From Planctomycetaceae bacterium (GTDB taxonomy: Bacteria > Planctomycetota > Planctomycetia > Pirellulales > Thermoguttaceae), in the NCBI GenBank assembly GCA_015062085.1, contig SUVI01000079.1, positions 1 through 18,112 on the forward strand: DNA of 18,112 bases, given 5' to 3'. A program made the translations under genes and the position numbers. The notes beneath the pieces are model-generated. The model had not been told where the DNA came from, did not search any database, and was given only the letters and a program-made list of their open reading frames with translations. Within the stretch, counting starts at the first letter, position 1. Every line of letters begins with the position of its first letter. Shown piece by piece: positions 1 to 7,541 of this stretch.

Positions 1-99
1 CGTTTCGACCGTTTCGACCGTTTCGACCGTTTCGACCGTTTCGACCGTTTCGACCGTTTCGACCGTTTCGACCGTTTCGACCGTTTCGACCGTTTCGAC
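1..99. repeat. 9-bp tandem repeat, 11 perfect copies (cgtttcgac)
   Basis: Eleven identical 9-bp units run from the first base of the window, so the true array may be longer. The unit length is a multiple of three, and no frame on either strand has a stop inside the array. It would read Arg-Phe-Asp (frame 1), Val-Ser-Thr (frame 2) or Phe-Arg-Pro (frame 3) on the plus strand, and Val-Glu-Thr in one minus frame. A degenerate copy sits just outside at about 134-146, suggesting the array grew from local sequence. Perfect identity of all copies points to recent expansion by slippage or unequal exchange. Confidence 0.97.
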
Positions 100-177
100 T
101 CCTACGGCCATTTTTTCCAGTACGTCCAGAATGACCGTTTCAACCGGACGGAAATTGAAAGAAATGGTTCCTTTTAG
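1..177 (+). CDS. Possible 3' end of a repeat-containing gene (partial)
   Basis: Plus frame 1 is open from the window edge to a TAG at 175-177. It reads eleven Arg-Phe-Asp triplets followed by a 25-residue tail rich in aromatic and polar residues (SYGHFFQYVQNDRFNRTEIE...). The tail keeps a 'DRFN' echo of the repeat and its codons look ordinary for this window. The strand is not settled. A minus-strand frame is open from about 330 down to base 1 and would read (Val-Glu-Thr)n after an ATG at 109-111, which has only a weak ribosome binding site. Plus frame 2 (Val-Ser-Thr) is open to 226. I favour the plus-strand reading slightly because the next gene runs the same way. No function can be assigned. 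Confidence 0.3.
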   Translation, partial: RFDRFDRFDRFDRFDRFDRFDRFDRFDRFDRFDSYGHFFQYVQNDRFNRTEIERNGSF

Positions 178-339
178 GCGGAGTCTTCTGACTGACGGCA
201 AGTCTGGAGACCGATATTTCCCATAGGATTTCGTATTCCGGGACGATTTAAGAAGTTGATTTAGGAGTTCGGCAGGAAACTGCGTCAGCTTCCCATGAGA
301 TCGACCGGAGATTTTAGCCGTAAGGATTCAGGCGCACAT

Positions 340-344
340 GGAGG
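340..344 (+). promoter_or_regulatory. Ribosome binding site deciding the start at 353
   Basis: GGAGG lies 8 nt before the ATG at 353. It overlaps the earlier in-frame ATG at 338, which has only a poorer AAGGA 12 nt upstream. This favours initiation at 353 and a protein five residues shorter than the longest reading. Confidence 0.6.
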
Positions 345-352
345 ATTTTGCG

Positions 353-547
353 ATGAGCGGATCATCGGAAGTAGATTATCTTCAGGAACTTTCCAGCCGA
401 CATGATGAAGTCATGCAGAAACTGGATGAACTGGAAAAAAAGATTTCTTCAGTTCTTGACGAATATTTAGGCAAAGTGGAAAGCTCGCGGCCGGATATTC
501 AGGAGGAATTGACCCGACTCAGAGCGGAAAGCGGATCCGAACTATGA
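353..547 (+). CDS. Small coiled-coil protein coupled to the HD phosphohydrolase
   Basis: The predicted protein has 64 residues (69 if the ATG at 338 is used) and no signal peptide or membrane segment. It is charged and heptad-like across most of its length (for example 'HDEVMQKLDELEKKISSVL'), consistent with a single coiled-coil helix pair. Its stop codon overlaps the ATG of the HD gene in an ATGA arrangement (544-547), so the two are almost certainly co-transcribed and translationally coupled. I do not recognise a family. Small size and acidic helices recall exonuclease VII small subunits, but the typical motif is not visible. A plausible but unproven role is a binding or oligomerisation partner of the HD enzyme. 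The coding status rests on the overlap, the good ribosome binding site and the regular helix pattern. Confidence 0.62.
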   Translation: MSGSSEVDYLQELSSRHDEVMQKLDELEKKISSVLDEYLGKVESSRPDIQEELTRLRAESGSEL

Positions 548-1962
548 GGATGAAAGAGAATCTGGCGCTGGTACACTGTCCGATCCATGGGTACATTCCG
601 TTCGTTTCCACAAAAGTCAAATCGGAAAAAGAACGGTACTGCGAGCAGGATCTGATCGACGATCCGTGGGTCCAGCGGCTGCGCCAGATCCATCAGCTTC
701 AGTCGGCATGGTGGGTCTTTCCGTCGGCAGAACATACGCGTTTTCAGCACGTTTTGGGCGTCATGCACCTTGCAAGCCGTGCGGCAGAGGCTTTCTATGA
801 TAGTTTAAAGGAAGCGTGCCCGGAGACTCCGGGGCGAGGGTGTGTCGAATCCCTTCTTCGGATCGCCGGCCTGCTCCACGATGTCGGTCATGGCCCATTC
901 GGACACTTTTTTGATGAACACTATCTTCAGAAATTCGGATCAACGCACGAAACGCTTGGTGCCGAGATCATCCGAAAAGAACTGGGTGAGATCATTCGCG
1001 GTATCCGGCGGAATCCAAATTCAGAACTTGCTCCGCATGAGTTTCTCGACCCGGAATACATCGCGTTCCTGATCATCCGTCCCCGAAATGATGCTGCCGC
1101 AGAAACCCATTTTCCCAAGTGGCTGAAACTGCTTCGCACGCTTTTCTGTGGTCTGTACACGATAGATAATCTGGATTTTGTGCTCCGGGATGCGTACATG
1201 TCGGGCTACAGTACGCGGGCGATCGACATCGAGCGGCTTTTCTACTACAGTTTCTTCACGGAAAAGGGACTCACGATCGACGAACGCGGCTTAGCATCCC
1301 TCGCGCACTTTCTCTCGGTCCGCGGTGAACTTTTCCGAACGATCTACTTTCACCGGACGGTCCGAGGGATCGACTTGGCTCTCGAAGATCTTTTCCCGGA
1401 AAGTGCACCGTATTTCCTTCCCGGAAACGGCGATCCGCTCAATGATCTGGACGCCTACAGGCAATTGACGGAGTGGTCTCTGATCCTCCGAACGACGCAG
1501 GAGTGGCGGAATTCCAGTGATCCGAAAAAACGTGAACTTTCGGAACGGTGGAACGCACTCGTAAACCGAAATATCCCATGGCGAACGGCAACAGAACGCA
1601 CTCTTTTCCACGAGACAAGACGCGCAGAGATGCAGAGTATTTTCTCGGACCGAAAGATACTGGAGATGAAATTTCGGCAGGCGCTCCCTGCGGAACTGCA
1701 GGACATTCCGCTTCGTTTTGATATTGCGCGTCATATGTATCGGCCGGGAACCAGCGGTCCGGCTGCAGCGCAGAATTTCGTGCTTGAGACGAAGACTGGG
1801 ACCATGCGTGCCACGACAGACGAAGAGATCGTGCGCCGCCTTCCGTTCATCAGCTGCATCTGCCGCGTTTACGCAAAAAATGGAGAGCATGACCGGGTCC
1901 TGAATCAGACGATGGACCTCCTGATCCATGAGACCGCCTGTGACGACATGACCAACATTTAG
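544..1962 (+). CDS. HD-superfamily phosphohydrolase (COG1078, SAMHD1/dGTPase-like)
   Basis: This 472-residue cytoplasmic protein carries the metal-binding signature of HD-domain nucleotide phosphohydrolases. H69 lies in 'HTRFQHVLGVMHLA', H112-D113 in 'LLHDVGHGPFGH', and D208 in 'TIDNLDFVLRDAYMSG', matching the His...His-Asp...Asp metal ligands of SAMHD1-type enzymes. The 'GHGPFGHFFDE' and following 'THETLGAEII' segments are characteristic of the COG1078 branch. Length is in the family's usual range. Known relatives hydrolyse dNTPs to nucleosides and triphosphate, or other phosphorylated nucleotides; the substrate here cannot be read from sequence. It starts inside the stop codon of the upstream coiled-coil gene and has no strong ribosome binding site of its own, so it probably depends on coupling. 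An ATG two codons later (550) is an alternative start. No clear terminator follows. Confidence 0.93.
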   Translation: MRMKENLALVHCPIHGYIPFVSTKVKSEKERYCEQDLIDDPWVQRLRQIHQLQSAWWVFPSAEHTRFQHVLGVMHLASRAAEAFYDSLKEACPETPGRGCVESLLRIAGLLHDVGHGPFGHFFDEHYLQKFGSTHETLGAEIIRKELGEIIRGIRRNPNSELAPHEFLDPEYIAFLIIRPRNDAAAETHFPKWLKLLRTLFCGLYTIDNLDFVLRDAYMSGYSTRAIDIERLFYYSFFTEKGLTIDERGLASLAHFLSVRGELFRTIYFHRTVRGIDLALEDLFPESAPYFLPGNGDPLNDLDAYRQLTEWSLILRTTQEWRNSSDPKKRELSERWNALVNRNIPWRTATERTLFHETRRAEMQSIFSDRKILEMKFRQALPAELQDIPLRFDIARHMYRPGTSGPAAAQNFVLETKTGTMRATTDEEIVRRLPFISCICRVYAKNGEHDRVLNQTMDLLIHETACDDMTNI

Positions 1963-1970
1963 AAAAACGT

Positions 1971-1997
1971 CTGCGTCAAAAAAACTGCGTCAAAAAA
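1971..1997. repeat. 13-bp direct repeat pair after the HD gene
   Basis: The word ctgcgtcaaaaaa occurs at 1971-1983 and again at 1985-1997, separated by one A, just after the HD gene stop. The second copy runs into 'cgcg', which could pair weakly with its own 'gcg'. It is not a convincing terminator. Confidence 0.8.
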
Positions 1998-2138
1998 CGC
2001 GTAGAGAAGATCCGCATGAACGGCACAGTACTATTCATTTTCGCTCCAAACGCACGGTTTCCCTGGAACTTTTGTTTTCAAGTTGAAACTGAAAAGACGT
2101 TTTTTAAAAAAATTCAGGGAAAAAGTACCCCCTCCCCC

Positions 2139-2166
2139 TTTACTGGACTTCCTATTCGGGTATAAT
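2139..2166 (+). promoter_or_regulatory. Candidate sigma-70 promoter with long leader
   Basis: A perfect TATAAT lies at 2161-2166, with TTTACT (4 of 6 matches to TTGACA) at 2139-2144 and a 16-bp spacer. If it drives the gene at 2517, the leader would be about 340 nt. A second, weaker candidate (TTGCAG at 2375-2380, 18-bp spacer, TAAAAT at 2399-2404) would give a leader of about 105 nt. Confidence 0.35.
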
Positions 2167-2516
2167 TTCCCGTATTGAACCATTTTGCGCAAACTCGCCA
2201 TTTCTTCGTCATGCAGTTTCCAAGAAACGGATGAAAGAATGCGGATCCGGATAAAAAATTACGGATTTTCGCATTCTGCGGGAGTCGTGAGTTTTTTTGA
2301 CGCAAAAGTTCGCAGATGCCGAAAAATGAAAAAAAGTGCAGATTTTTTCTCACAAAAAATTTTGGCGTCCAGTTTTGCAGACGATTTCCATCCGTCTGTA
2401 AAATAAACGAGGATTCAATCAATTAATGGAGTCATCCAAAATACCATACAGTTCCGGAACGCAGCGTACCTAAAAAACGCAAAGTTCTTTGGAATAGATC
2501 GCAGAAGGAGTTAGGA

Positions 2517-3377
2517 ATGAATAAAGCGCTGAAATTTGCTGTGATGGCATTCGTCATGCTGTCGGTTTGGAGTATGAGCCAGACGGCTTCCGCCTGGTGG
2601 GGCCACGTCGGTTATTGGGGCGGTCCGTTCTGGGGCCCGCGCGCATTCGCCTATCCGTCCGTCTACAGCTACGGCTACTATGGCTACGGCTGGGCAGATC
2701 CGTGCTGCGCTCCGGTCGTTGAACCGTGCTGCGCTCCAGTCGCGGCTCCCGTCGTTGCTCCCGTCGCAGCGGCACCGGTCGTCGCGGAACCTGTTTGCGA
2801 TGTCTGCGGTCCAGTCTATGCCGGCGGCAGTTACGTCCTCGGCTGGCGTCCCGGTCCGATCCGCCGTCTTCTGTTCGGCCGTTACCGCTGGTATGCGACA
2901 AGCTATTTTGGCGGATACTACTACACTCCAGACTACTGCTGCGAAACAGATGCGGTGATCCAGGAAACGGCAACCCCGGCTGCAGTACCTGCGGAACCGG
3001 CAGAAAAAGCCGTGCCGTCCGTCGTGACGCCTGACGAAAACAGCGCCTCGATCCTGAACACGCCGTTCCACCAAGCCAGTTTCACGCAGGAAGAAGCCGT
3101 CCCGGCAAACAGCGGGATCCTGACCATCAGTGTTCCGCATGATGCAGTCGTTTACGTCAACGACAATCTGACTGCCGCCACGGGAAGCACTCGTTCCTTC
3201 GTTTCCTACGGCTTGGAAGCTGGAAATGCGTACGACTACGTCATTCGCGCGGAAGTCACGCTCAACGGCCAGAAATTCGTCGAGACCAAAGTCGTGACGC
3301 TCAAAGCCGGCGACCGCAGTAACGTCGCCTTCCAGTTCATCGGCACGAACGTCGGAAATCAGACGGTCTCTCTCTAG
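2517..3377 (+). CDS. Secreted TIGR03000-domain protein
   Basis: This 286-residue protein starts at an ATG with AAGGAG six bases upstream. Residues 1-26 form a classical signal peptide ending 'SQTASA', with cleavage before Trp-Trp. Residues 27-65 are rich in Trp, Tyr and Gly. Residues 66-95 contain Cys-Cys-Ala-Pro-Val and Ala/Pro/Val repeats, and another Cys pair lies near 141-142. Residues 197-275 ('GILTISVPHDAVVYVND...' through 'GLEAGNAYDYVIRAEV' and 'KVVTLKAGD') match the pattern of TIGR03000, a short beta-rich domain of unknown function known from planctomycetes. The gene stands alone, with a terminator directly after. It probably works in the periplasm or at the cell surface; the Cys pairs may form disulphides. 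No reaction can be assigned. Its translation is dense in Ala/Val/Pro, unlike its neighbours. Confidence 0.93.
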   Translation: MNKALKFAVMAFVMLSVWSMSQTASAWWGHVGYWGGPFWGPRAFAYPSVYSYGYYGYGWADPCCAPVVEPCCAPVAAPVVAPVAAAPVVAEPVCDVCGPVYAGGSYVLGWRPGPIRRLLFGRYRWYATSYFGGYYYTPDYCCETDAVIQETATPAAVPAEPAEKAVPSVVTPDENSASILNTPFHQASFTQEEAVPANSGILTISVPHDAVVYVNDNLTAATGSTRSFVSYGLEAGNAYDYVIRAEVTLNGQKFVETKVVTLKAGDRSNVAFQFIGTNVGNQTVSL

Positions 3378-3401
3378 GATCTTCCTCGAGTTCGGACACC
3401 G

Positions 3402-3441
3402 AGCACACAGACTGCCGTTCTGGAGACTGTGTGCTTTTTTT
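3402..3441 (+). terminator. Intrinsic terminator after the TIGR03000 gene
   Basis: AGCACACAG (3402-3410) pairs perfectly with CTGTGTGCT (3427-3435), and the inner bases can extend the stem. A run of seven T follows directly. It lies 25 bp after the stop codon of the preceding gene. Confidence 0.92.
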
Positions 3442-3557
3442 GTGAAAAAAATCGCGTACGGTGTGCACATGACAAACTCACGAACACACGATGAGCTCAT
3501 CTCACGTCACGAAAAGATCGCCGGAGCATATCCTGCAAAGTAAAAAACGGCTAGGCC

Positions 3558-3565
3558 GGGAGGAG
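3558..3565 (+). promoter_or_regulatory. Ribosome binding site deciding the start at 3572
   Basis: GGGAGGAG ends six bases before the ATG at 3572. The earlier in-frame ATG at 3491 has no ribosome binding site and would add 27 residues in front of the signal peptide, so 3572 is the better start. Confidence 0.85.
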
Positions 3566-3571
3566 AAACGC

Positions 3572-6007
3572 ATGACTCAAAAAGGAAATGGACGAAACGA
3601 TTTTCAGAAAAGGAAAATTTTCAGGGATCTTTTGGGCCGGACCGTGCGCACCTGTACCTCCTGTACCTCCTGCACATTCTGCACCTTCTGCACCTTCTGG
3701 CTCTTCACCGTACTGATGCTTTTCACTGCCCCGATGCTTTTTTCTCCAACAGAAATTTCCGCTGCTCCGGAAGAGAGAGAGCTTCTTCCGGTCTGGGATG
3801 AAGAACGGGTCACCGTCCTCGGAAATCATGGAACGGAAGCGATCCGCTTCTGGATCGAAATGGAACGCGGCGGTGAGCGAACAGAAATGATCCTGCGTCC
3901 CGGCGAAACTGTCTCGATCTCGAACCCTCAGGCAGCCGCGGCCGTTTTTGACCGAAACGGTGAACTGACCCGGCTTCGTCTCCTCCAGGACGAGATCTAC
4001 CTTTTCGTGAAGCAGAACGGGACTCAGGAGCTCTACGGAATCGGTCCAGACCACGGTACCGCCATTCCGCACAGCCGGATCCAAGGACGCGCATCCTCTG
4101 AAAAACATACAGAAAGCCGTTCGGCAACCGATCCGAAAAATGCAGCTGCTCCTGCTCACGCCTCTCAAACAAACGGATCCCAGTCTCCGCAAGCATCTCC
4201 CGTCGGTCTGCCGATTTTGACGCTCCCGGTCCTCGTCTTCACCGACATGAACATTCCGCTTGCCGAGAAACTCTGGAGACAGCGCGTCACGGAACGTATC
4301 GCACATGCGTCAGAGATCTTGGAAAAGACCTGCTTCGTGCGTCTTGAGATCGAGGCCTTTCATTCTTGGGGATCCGACCCCAACAGCAAGGATCTCCGGG
4401 AAGTGATGAGCGATTTTGAAAAAAAGATTCCTAACGTTCCAGGAAAACTGGTCATGGGATTCACGGCACACAAAAACGCAGGCGGAGAACGTACGGAGCT
4501 TGGACTTGCCCGCCAGCCATTCTACGGACGGATCCTTCTGCGTGAAGAAGCGCCGCAGATCACGGAAGTCGAGCGTCTCGAAACGCTTCTGCACGAGATG
4601 GGACATTTCCTCGGAGCGGTCCATACGTCCGATGAAAATTCCGTCATGCGCACAGTCCTGCACGAACGCAAGTCGCGACACGCCGGTTTTACCATCTCCT
4701 TTGACCCGCTGAATGCTCTGGCGATGAACCTCTGGGTCCGTCAGTTTCGACGCGGAGACAAGATCCGGATCCGTACGCTCCACCCAGATGTGCGTGACGA
4801 ACTGGAAAACGTCTACCTCCTCGTTCAGAAGATCGCTCAGGACCAGAAAGCCGCAGGAGTTCCTGTCCTCGAAAATCCCAATCTGGAATTTTTCCTAAAG
4901 ATCCTCGGAAAAATGAAAGAGCTCCAAAACGAACGCCAAATGGAAAGTGAGACCGCCGCACAGACCCCACAGACCCCACAGACCCCACAGACCACACAAA
5001 CCCCGCAAACTCCCACAGCGACCACTCTCGGCACTGTACCCGGCACTGTACAGCAAACATCTCCCGCGACACCGTCCACGGAAGAAAACGAGACTCCTTC
5101 AACTCCGGCGTCAGAAGAAACGGCTTCCGCCGCGGAGCCGCAGAATGCACAGAATAATGGCGTTTCCGCCGCGCGATCCGAACCAAACCATTCCGTTCCT
5201 CAGCCGGGATCCGACGTCGAGAAACTCCAAAACCTGCTCCGTTCAATGACGGCTCAAAAATGGGAAACTGAAAAAACGGACGAAATGGAGTTTCCTGTTC
5301 GGACCGCTCGATTCGTTCTCCTCCGTACGCTTTTGGCTCTGGCCCAAAATGAGCCGCTGAAAGGCTACTCCGAAAAAGGAAAGCAGCCCGGCGACATTCT
5401 TGGCGAAAAAATCGTCCGGTACGCTGCTTGGGCAGCTCTGGAAGTCGGCGGGACAGGCGATGCGGATTCCCCCGAAGGAAAAGCTGCGCGCGGCGCGTTC
5501 CTCCTTGCCTGCGAGATCTGCCTGGAACCGTCTGGCACCATTGGCAAAGTTCCCATCTACGGACGGAGGTTCCGAGCGATCGAAACTCCTGAGATCCAAG
5601 CACTTCGCAAAAAAATCGTTGGAAACGGTGTCTCCATTTTCGGCGGGGTCGACTACTCCAAGCATTTTTGGATCTCCGCGGCACTGACGATCCAGCTCGC
5701 CCCCTCAACTGTAGAAATGGTCGGTGTCGAAAAAGAACTCAGTGATGACCGGGATGGGGGAAGCGGTTTCGACGTCGTTGACCTAAACGCAGACCTTGCC
5801 GGTGCCTGGTTTGGAAAGCGCGTCATGAATGGAGAGATCCCCCTCGAAAAAATCGGTAGAACATTCACTTACTCACGAGTCGTTCCTGCCCAAATCAGGA
5901 TCCCTAAACGTCTCAAACATCCGAAAAATCATGAGGAGATCCACGAGCTTCTTGAGTTTTTGCGCAGTTCCGTCCATGAACTTCAGGAAAAATTCACCGA
6001 AAAATAA
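3572..6007 (+). CDS. Secreted zincin-type metalloprotease-like protein
   Basis: From the ATG at 3572 the protein has 811 residues. A long signal peptide contains a (Cys-Thr-Ser/Phe)5 repeat at residues 28-42, then 'WLFTVLMLF' and a likely cleavage after 'EISAA' near residue 66. The protease core shows HExxHxxGxxH as H341-E342...H345...H351 ('HEMGHFLGAVH') with a Met-turn candidate M359 in 'NSVM', the pattern of matrixin-like (M10-type) zinc metallopeptidases. All expected zinc ligands and the catalytic Glu are present. Residues about 460-555 are a disordered Thr/Pro/Gln/Ser linker with QTP repeats. The C-terminal 250 residues are a conserved-looking helical region ('SGFDVVDLNADLAGAWFG' near 730-750) that I do not recognise. 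It probably cleaves protein outside the cytoplasm; the substrate is unknown. holA follows 63 bp downstream with no terminator between, suggesting co-transcription. Confidence 0.85.
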   Translation: MTQKGNGRNDFQKRKIFRDLLGRTVRTCTSCTSCTFCTFCTFWLFTVLMLFTAPMLFSPTEISAAPEERELLPVWDEERVTVLGNHGTEAIRFWIEMERGGERTEMILRPGETVSISNPQAAAAVFDRNGELTRLRLLQDEIYLFVKQNGTQELYGIGPDHGTAIPHSRIQGRASSEKHTESRSATDPKNAAAPAHASQTNGSQSPQASPVGLPILTLPVLVFTDMNIPLAEKLWRQRVTERIAHASEILEKTCFVRLEIEAFHSWGSDPNSKDLREVMSDFEKKIPNVPGKLVMGFTAHKNAGGERTELGLARQPFYGRILLREEAPQITEVERLETLLHEMGHFLGAVHTSDENSVMRTVLHERKSRHAGFTISFDPLNALAMNLWVRQFRRGDKIRIRTLHPDVRDELENVYLLVQKIAQDQKAAGVPVLENPNLEFFLKILGKMKELQNERQMESETAAQTPQTPQTPQTTQTPQTPTATTLGTVPGTVQQTSPATPSTEENETPSTPASEETASAAEPQNAQNNGVSAARSEPNHSVPQPGSDVEKLQNLLRSMTAQKWETEKTDEMEFPVRTARFVLLRTLLALAQNEPLKGYSEKGKQPGDILGEKIVRYAAWAALEVGGTGDADSPEGKAARGAFLLACEICLEPSGTIGKVPIYGRRFRAIETPEIQALRKKIVGNGVSIFGGVDYSKHFWISAALTIQLAPSTVEMVGVEKELSDDRDGGSGFDVVDLNADLAGAWFGKRVMNGEIPLEKIGRTFTYSRVVPAQIRIPKRLKHPKNHEEIHELLEFLRSSVHELQEKFTEK
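3653..3697 (+). repeat. In-frame 9-bp repeat in a signal peptide, 5 copies
   Basis: Five 9-bp units (tgtacctcc twice, tgcacattc, then tgcaccttc twice) encode Cys-Thr-Ser, Cys-Thr-Ser and three Cys-Thr-Phe. They lie between the basic N-region and the hydrophobic core of the signal peptide of the metalloprotease-like protein. Confidence 0.95.
4961..5014 (+). repeat. In-frame 9-bp repeat (Gln-Thr-Pro), 6 copies
   Basis: Six 9-bp units: cagacccca three times, then three diverged copies. They encode QTP QTP QTP QTT QTP QTP in the linker after the protease domain, at residues 464-481 counted from 3572. The 5' copies are identical and the 3' copies degenerate. Confidence 0.95.
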
Positions 6008-6070
6008 ATCCTCCATTCCCGCTCCAGGCGTGCGTCAAGTTCATGAACTGACTCGGTAAGGAACTTTCAA

Positions 6071-7180
6071 ATGGCCAAAAAAACGAAACCCGAAATTTCA
6101 GAAGATCGGATCCCTGCATTGAATTGGATGGCGGATCCGGAGAAATTTGCGCCTCAAACGATCTGCGCAGTTTTTGGCGAGGAATCGTTTCTGCGCCGTT
6201 CTGTTTTGTCGCTGATCCCGTCTGCCGTCGCAAGATCTCTCGCGCTGGCGGATCCAAACGGACAGACGGAAGAACTTGAACCTGCGGAATTTGACGGAAA
6301 TTCAGCCTCATGGCGCAATATTTTTGAGGAACTCTCCACTTTCTCCATGTTCGGACCCGCAAAACGTCTCGTTATTTTGAACGATGCGGACGATTTTCTC
6401 TCAAAAAATCGAGAGGTGCTTGAAAAATTTGCGGAAGATCCGCTGGAAACCGGCATTCTGGTCCTTGAATTAAAGAGTTTCCCGTCCAATACGAAACTCT
6501 TCAAGCTCGTTGAAGGAAATGGTCTGCTGATCGACTGCGGGGCCCTTCATGAAAAAACGGAACTTCCACGATGGGTCTGTGAAAGAGCCGCCCAAAAGCA
6601 CCATTTCAAGATCCAGCCGGGAGCCGCGTCGCTCCTCATCACTCAAATCGGTACGGAAATGGGACTTCTGGATCAGGAATTAGCCCGGCTCGCCCTCACG
6701 ATCACGGATGGCAAACCGATAACGGAAGCTCAGATCCGCCAAAATTCAGGAACATGGCGAATGCAAACGGTCTGGACGCTGGCAGACTGCATTCTGGATG
6801 GAAACGCGAAAGATGCGCTCTTCTACCTCGGACAGCTTCTGGAAGCCGGAGAAGTTCCGATCGTCATCCTTGCGCAGCTCTCCAGTAATTTTCGGCGTCT
6901 CGCGACAGCTTGCCAACTCATCGTGGAAGAGGAAAGAGCCGGCCGACGACCGGATTTGGAAAACGCGCTCTCGCAAGCGGGAGTTAACCGATACTTTCTG
7001 CAAAAAGCCTCCGCGCAGCTCAAACGTCTGGGACGTGAAAGAGCCAGAATGCTTTTCGCGTGGCTTACCGAGCTTGATTTCGCTCTGAAAGGCGCAAGTG
7101 CGTTACCGGAACGCCTCCTTTTGGAAAGACTGATCCTGCGTCTTACGATGCCGAGATCCTCCACTCCGGGAAAAAAATGA
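6071..7180 (+). CDS. holA: DNA polymerase III subunit delta
   Basis: This 369-residue cytoplasmic protein matches bacterial HolA along its full length. Early on, 'AVFGEESFLRR' (about 33-43) corresponds to the family's 'YGEE..L' segment. 'FSMFGPAKRLVILNDAD' (about 90-107) corresponds to the 'lFg.rrlv.v..a' segment, 'GTEMGLLDQELARLAL' to the conserved 'nEleKL' region, and 'LLEAGEVPIVILAQLSSNFRRL' to the collar-domain motif. The delta subunit is part of the clamp loader and opens the sliding beta clamp; it has the AAA+ fold but normally lacks the ATP-binding P-loop, and none is seen here. Start: ATG with AAGGA eight to nine bases upstream. The short gap after the protease-like gene suggests a shared transcript. 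It is slightly longer than the roughly 340-residue norm, with a charged N-terminal extension. Confidence 0.94.
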   Translation: MAKKTKPEISEDRIPALNWMADPEKFAPQTICAVFGEESFLRRSVLSLIPSAVARSLALADPNGQTEELEPAEFDGNSASWRNIFEELSTFSMFGPAKRLVILNDADDFLSKNREVLEKFAEDPLETGILVLELKSFPSNTKLFKLVEGNGLLIDCGALHEKTELPRWVCERAAQKHHFKIQPGAASLLITQIGTEMGLLDQELARLALTITDGKPITEAQIRQNSGTWRMQTVWTLADCILDGNAKDALFYLGQLLEAGEVPIVILAQLSSNFRRLATACQLIVEEERAGRRPDLENALSQAGVNRYFLQKASAQLKRLGRERARMLFAWLTELDFALKGASALPERLLLERLILRLTMPRSSTPGKK

Positions 7181-7414
7181 GACTCTTCAAAAAATGCGTA
7201 CCGACCAGGTCCGATCTTACTACTCAGAGCATAGAGGAGGCACAGAAACACACTGAAAAAAAGAGGAAAAAAAGCAGTGAACGTGTGCCCTGACACGAAT
7301 TTCACGGAAAACACGAAAAGACGCAAATATATTTTTAAAATAAAAAATGTTCGCGCGATCTGTTTTTACTGCTTTTTGTATGAAGATCAGTGTTTCTCTG
7401 TGAGTTTTTAGTGT

Positions 7415-7453
7415 CTTCCGTGGTGAAACTGGTACGCAGTTCCCGGATGAACC
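7415..7453 (+). repeat. 39-bp direct repeat, copy 1
   Basis: Identical over 39 bases to 7542-7580; it starts cttccgtggtgaaactgg and ends cggatgaacc. Diverged but related sequence precedes both copies. Confidence 0.95.
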
Positions 7454-7541
7454 CAATATTTTTAATCGCCTTTTGTGAATTTCGCATTTTTTCGAGTCTT
7501 TCGTGTTTCCTTTCAGTGTCTTTCTGTGAACTCCTCTGCGG

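Larger units (their letters stand above)
1963..2516. other. 554-bp AT-rich intergenic region
   Basis: No convincing gene is seen. It contains a pair of 13-bp direct repeats (1971-1997), runs of A and T, an inverted repeat gaatgcg...cgcattc (stem 7, roughly 2236-2276), a small stem cagacg...cgtctg (about 2378-2398), and a TATAAT box at 2161. Short open frames exist on both strands (2185-2406 plus, 2114-2422 minus), but their translations look random and lack ribosome binding sites. The stretch could be a promoter region plus a long leader for the gene at 2517, or hold a small RNA. Confidence 0.6.

Noticed and set aside
2114..2422. 102-codon minus-strand frame in the gap before 2517
   Set aside because: No ribosome binding site, AT-driven Phe/Asn/Lys composition and no recognisable motif.
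2511..3500. 329-codon open frame on the minus strand
   Set aside because: Antisense to the well-supported TIGR03000 gene; its translation is Arg/Asp-rich and random-looking and it crosses the terminator at 3402-3441.
4689..5708. 339-codon open frame on the minus strand
   Set aside because: Shadow of the protease-like gene; low-complexity Arg/Ser/Gly translation including the reversed QTP repeat.
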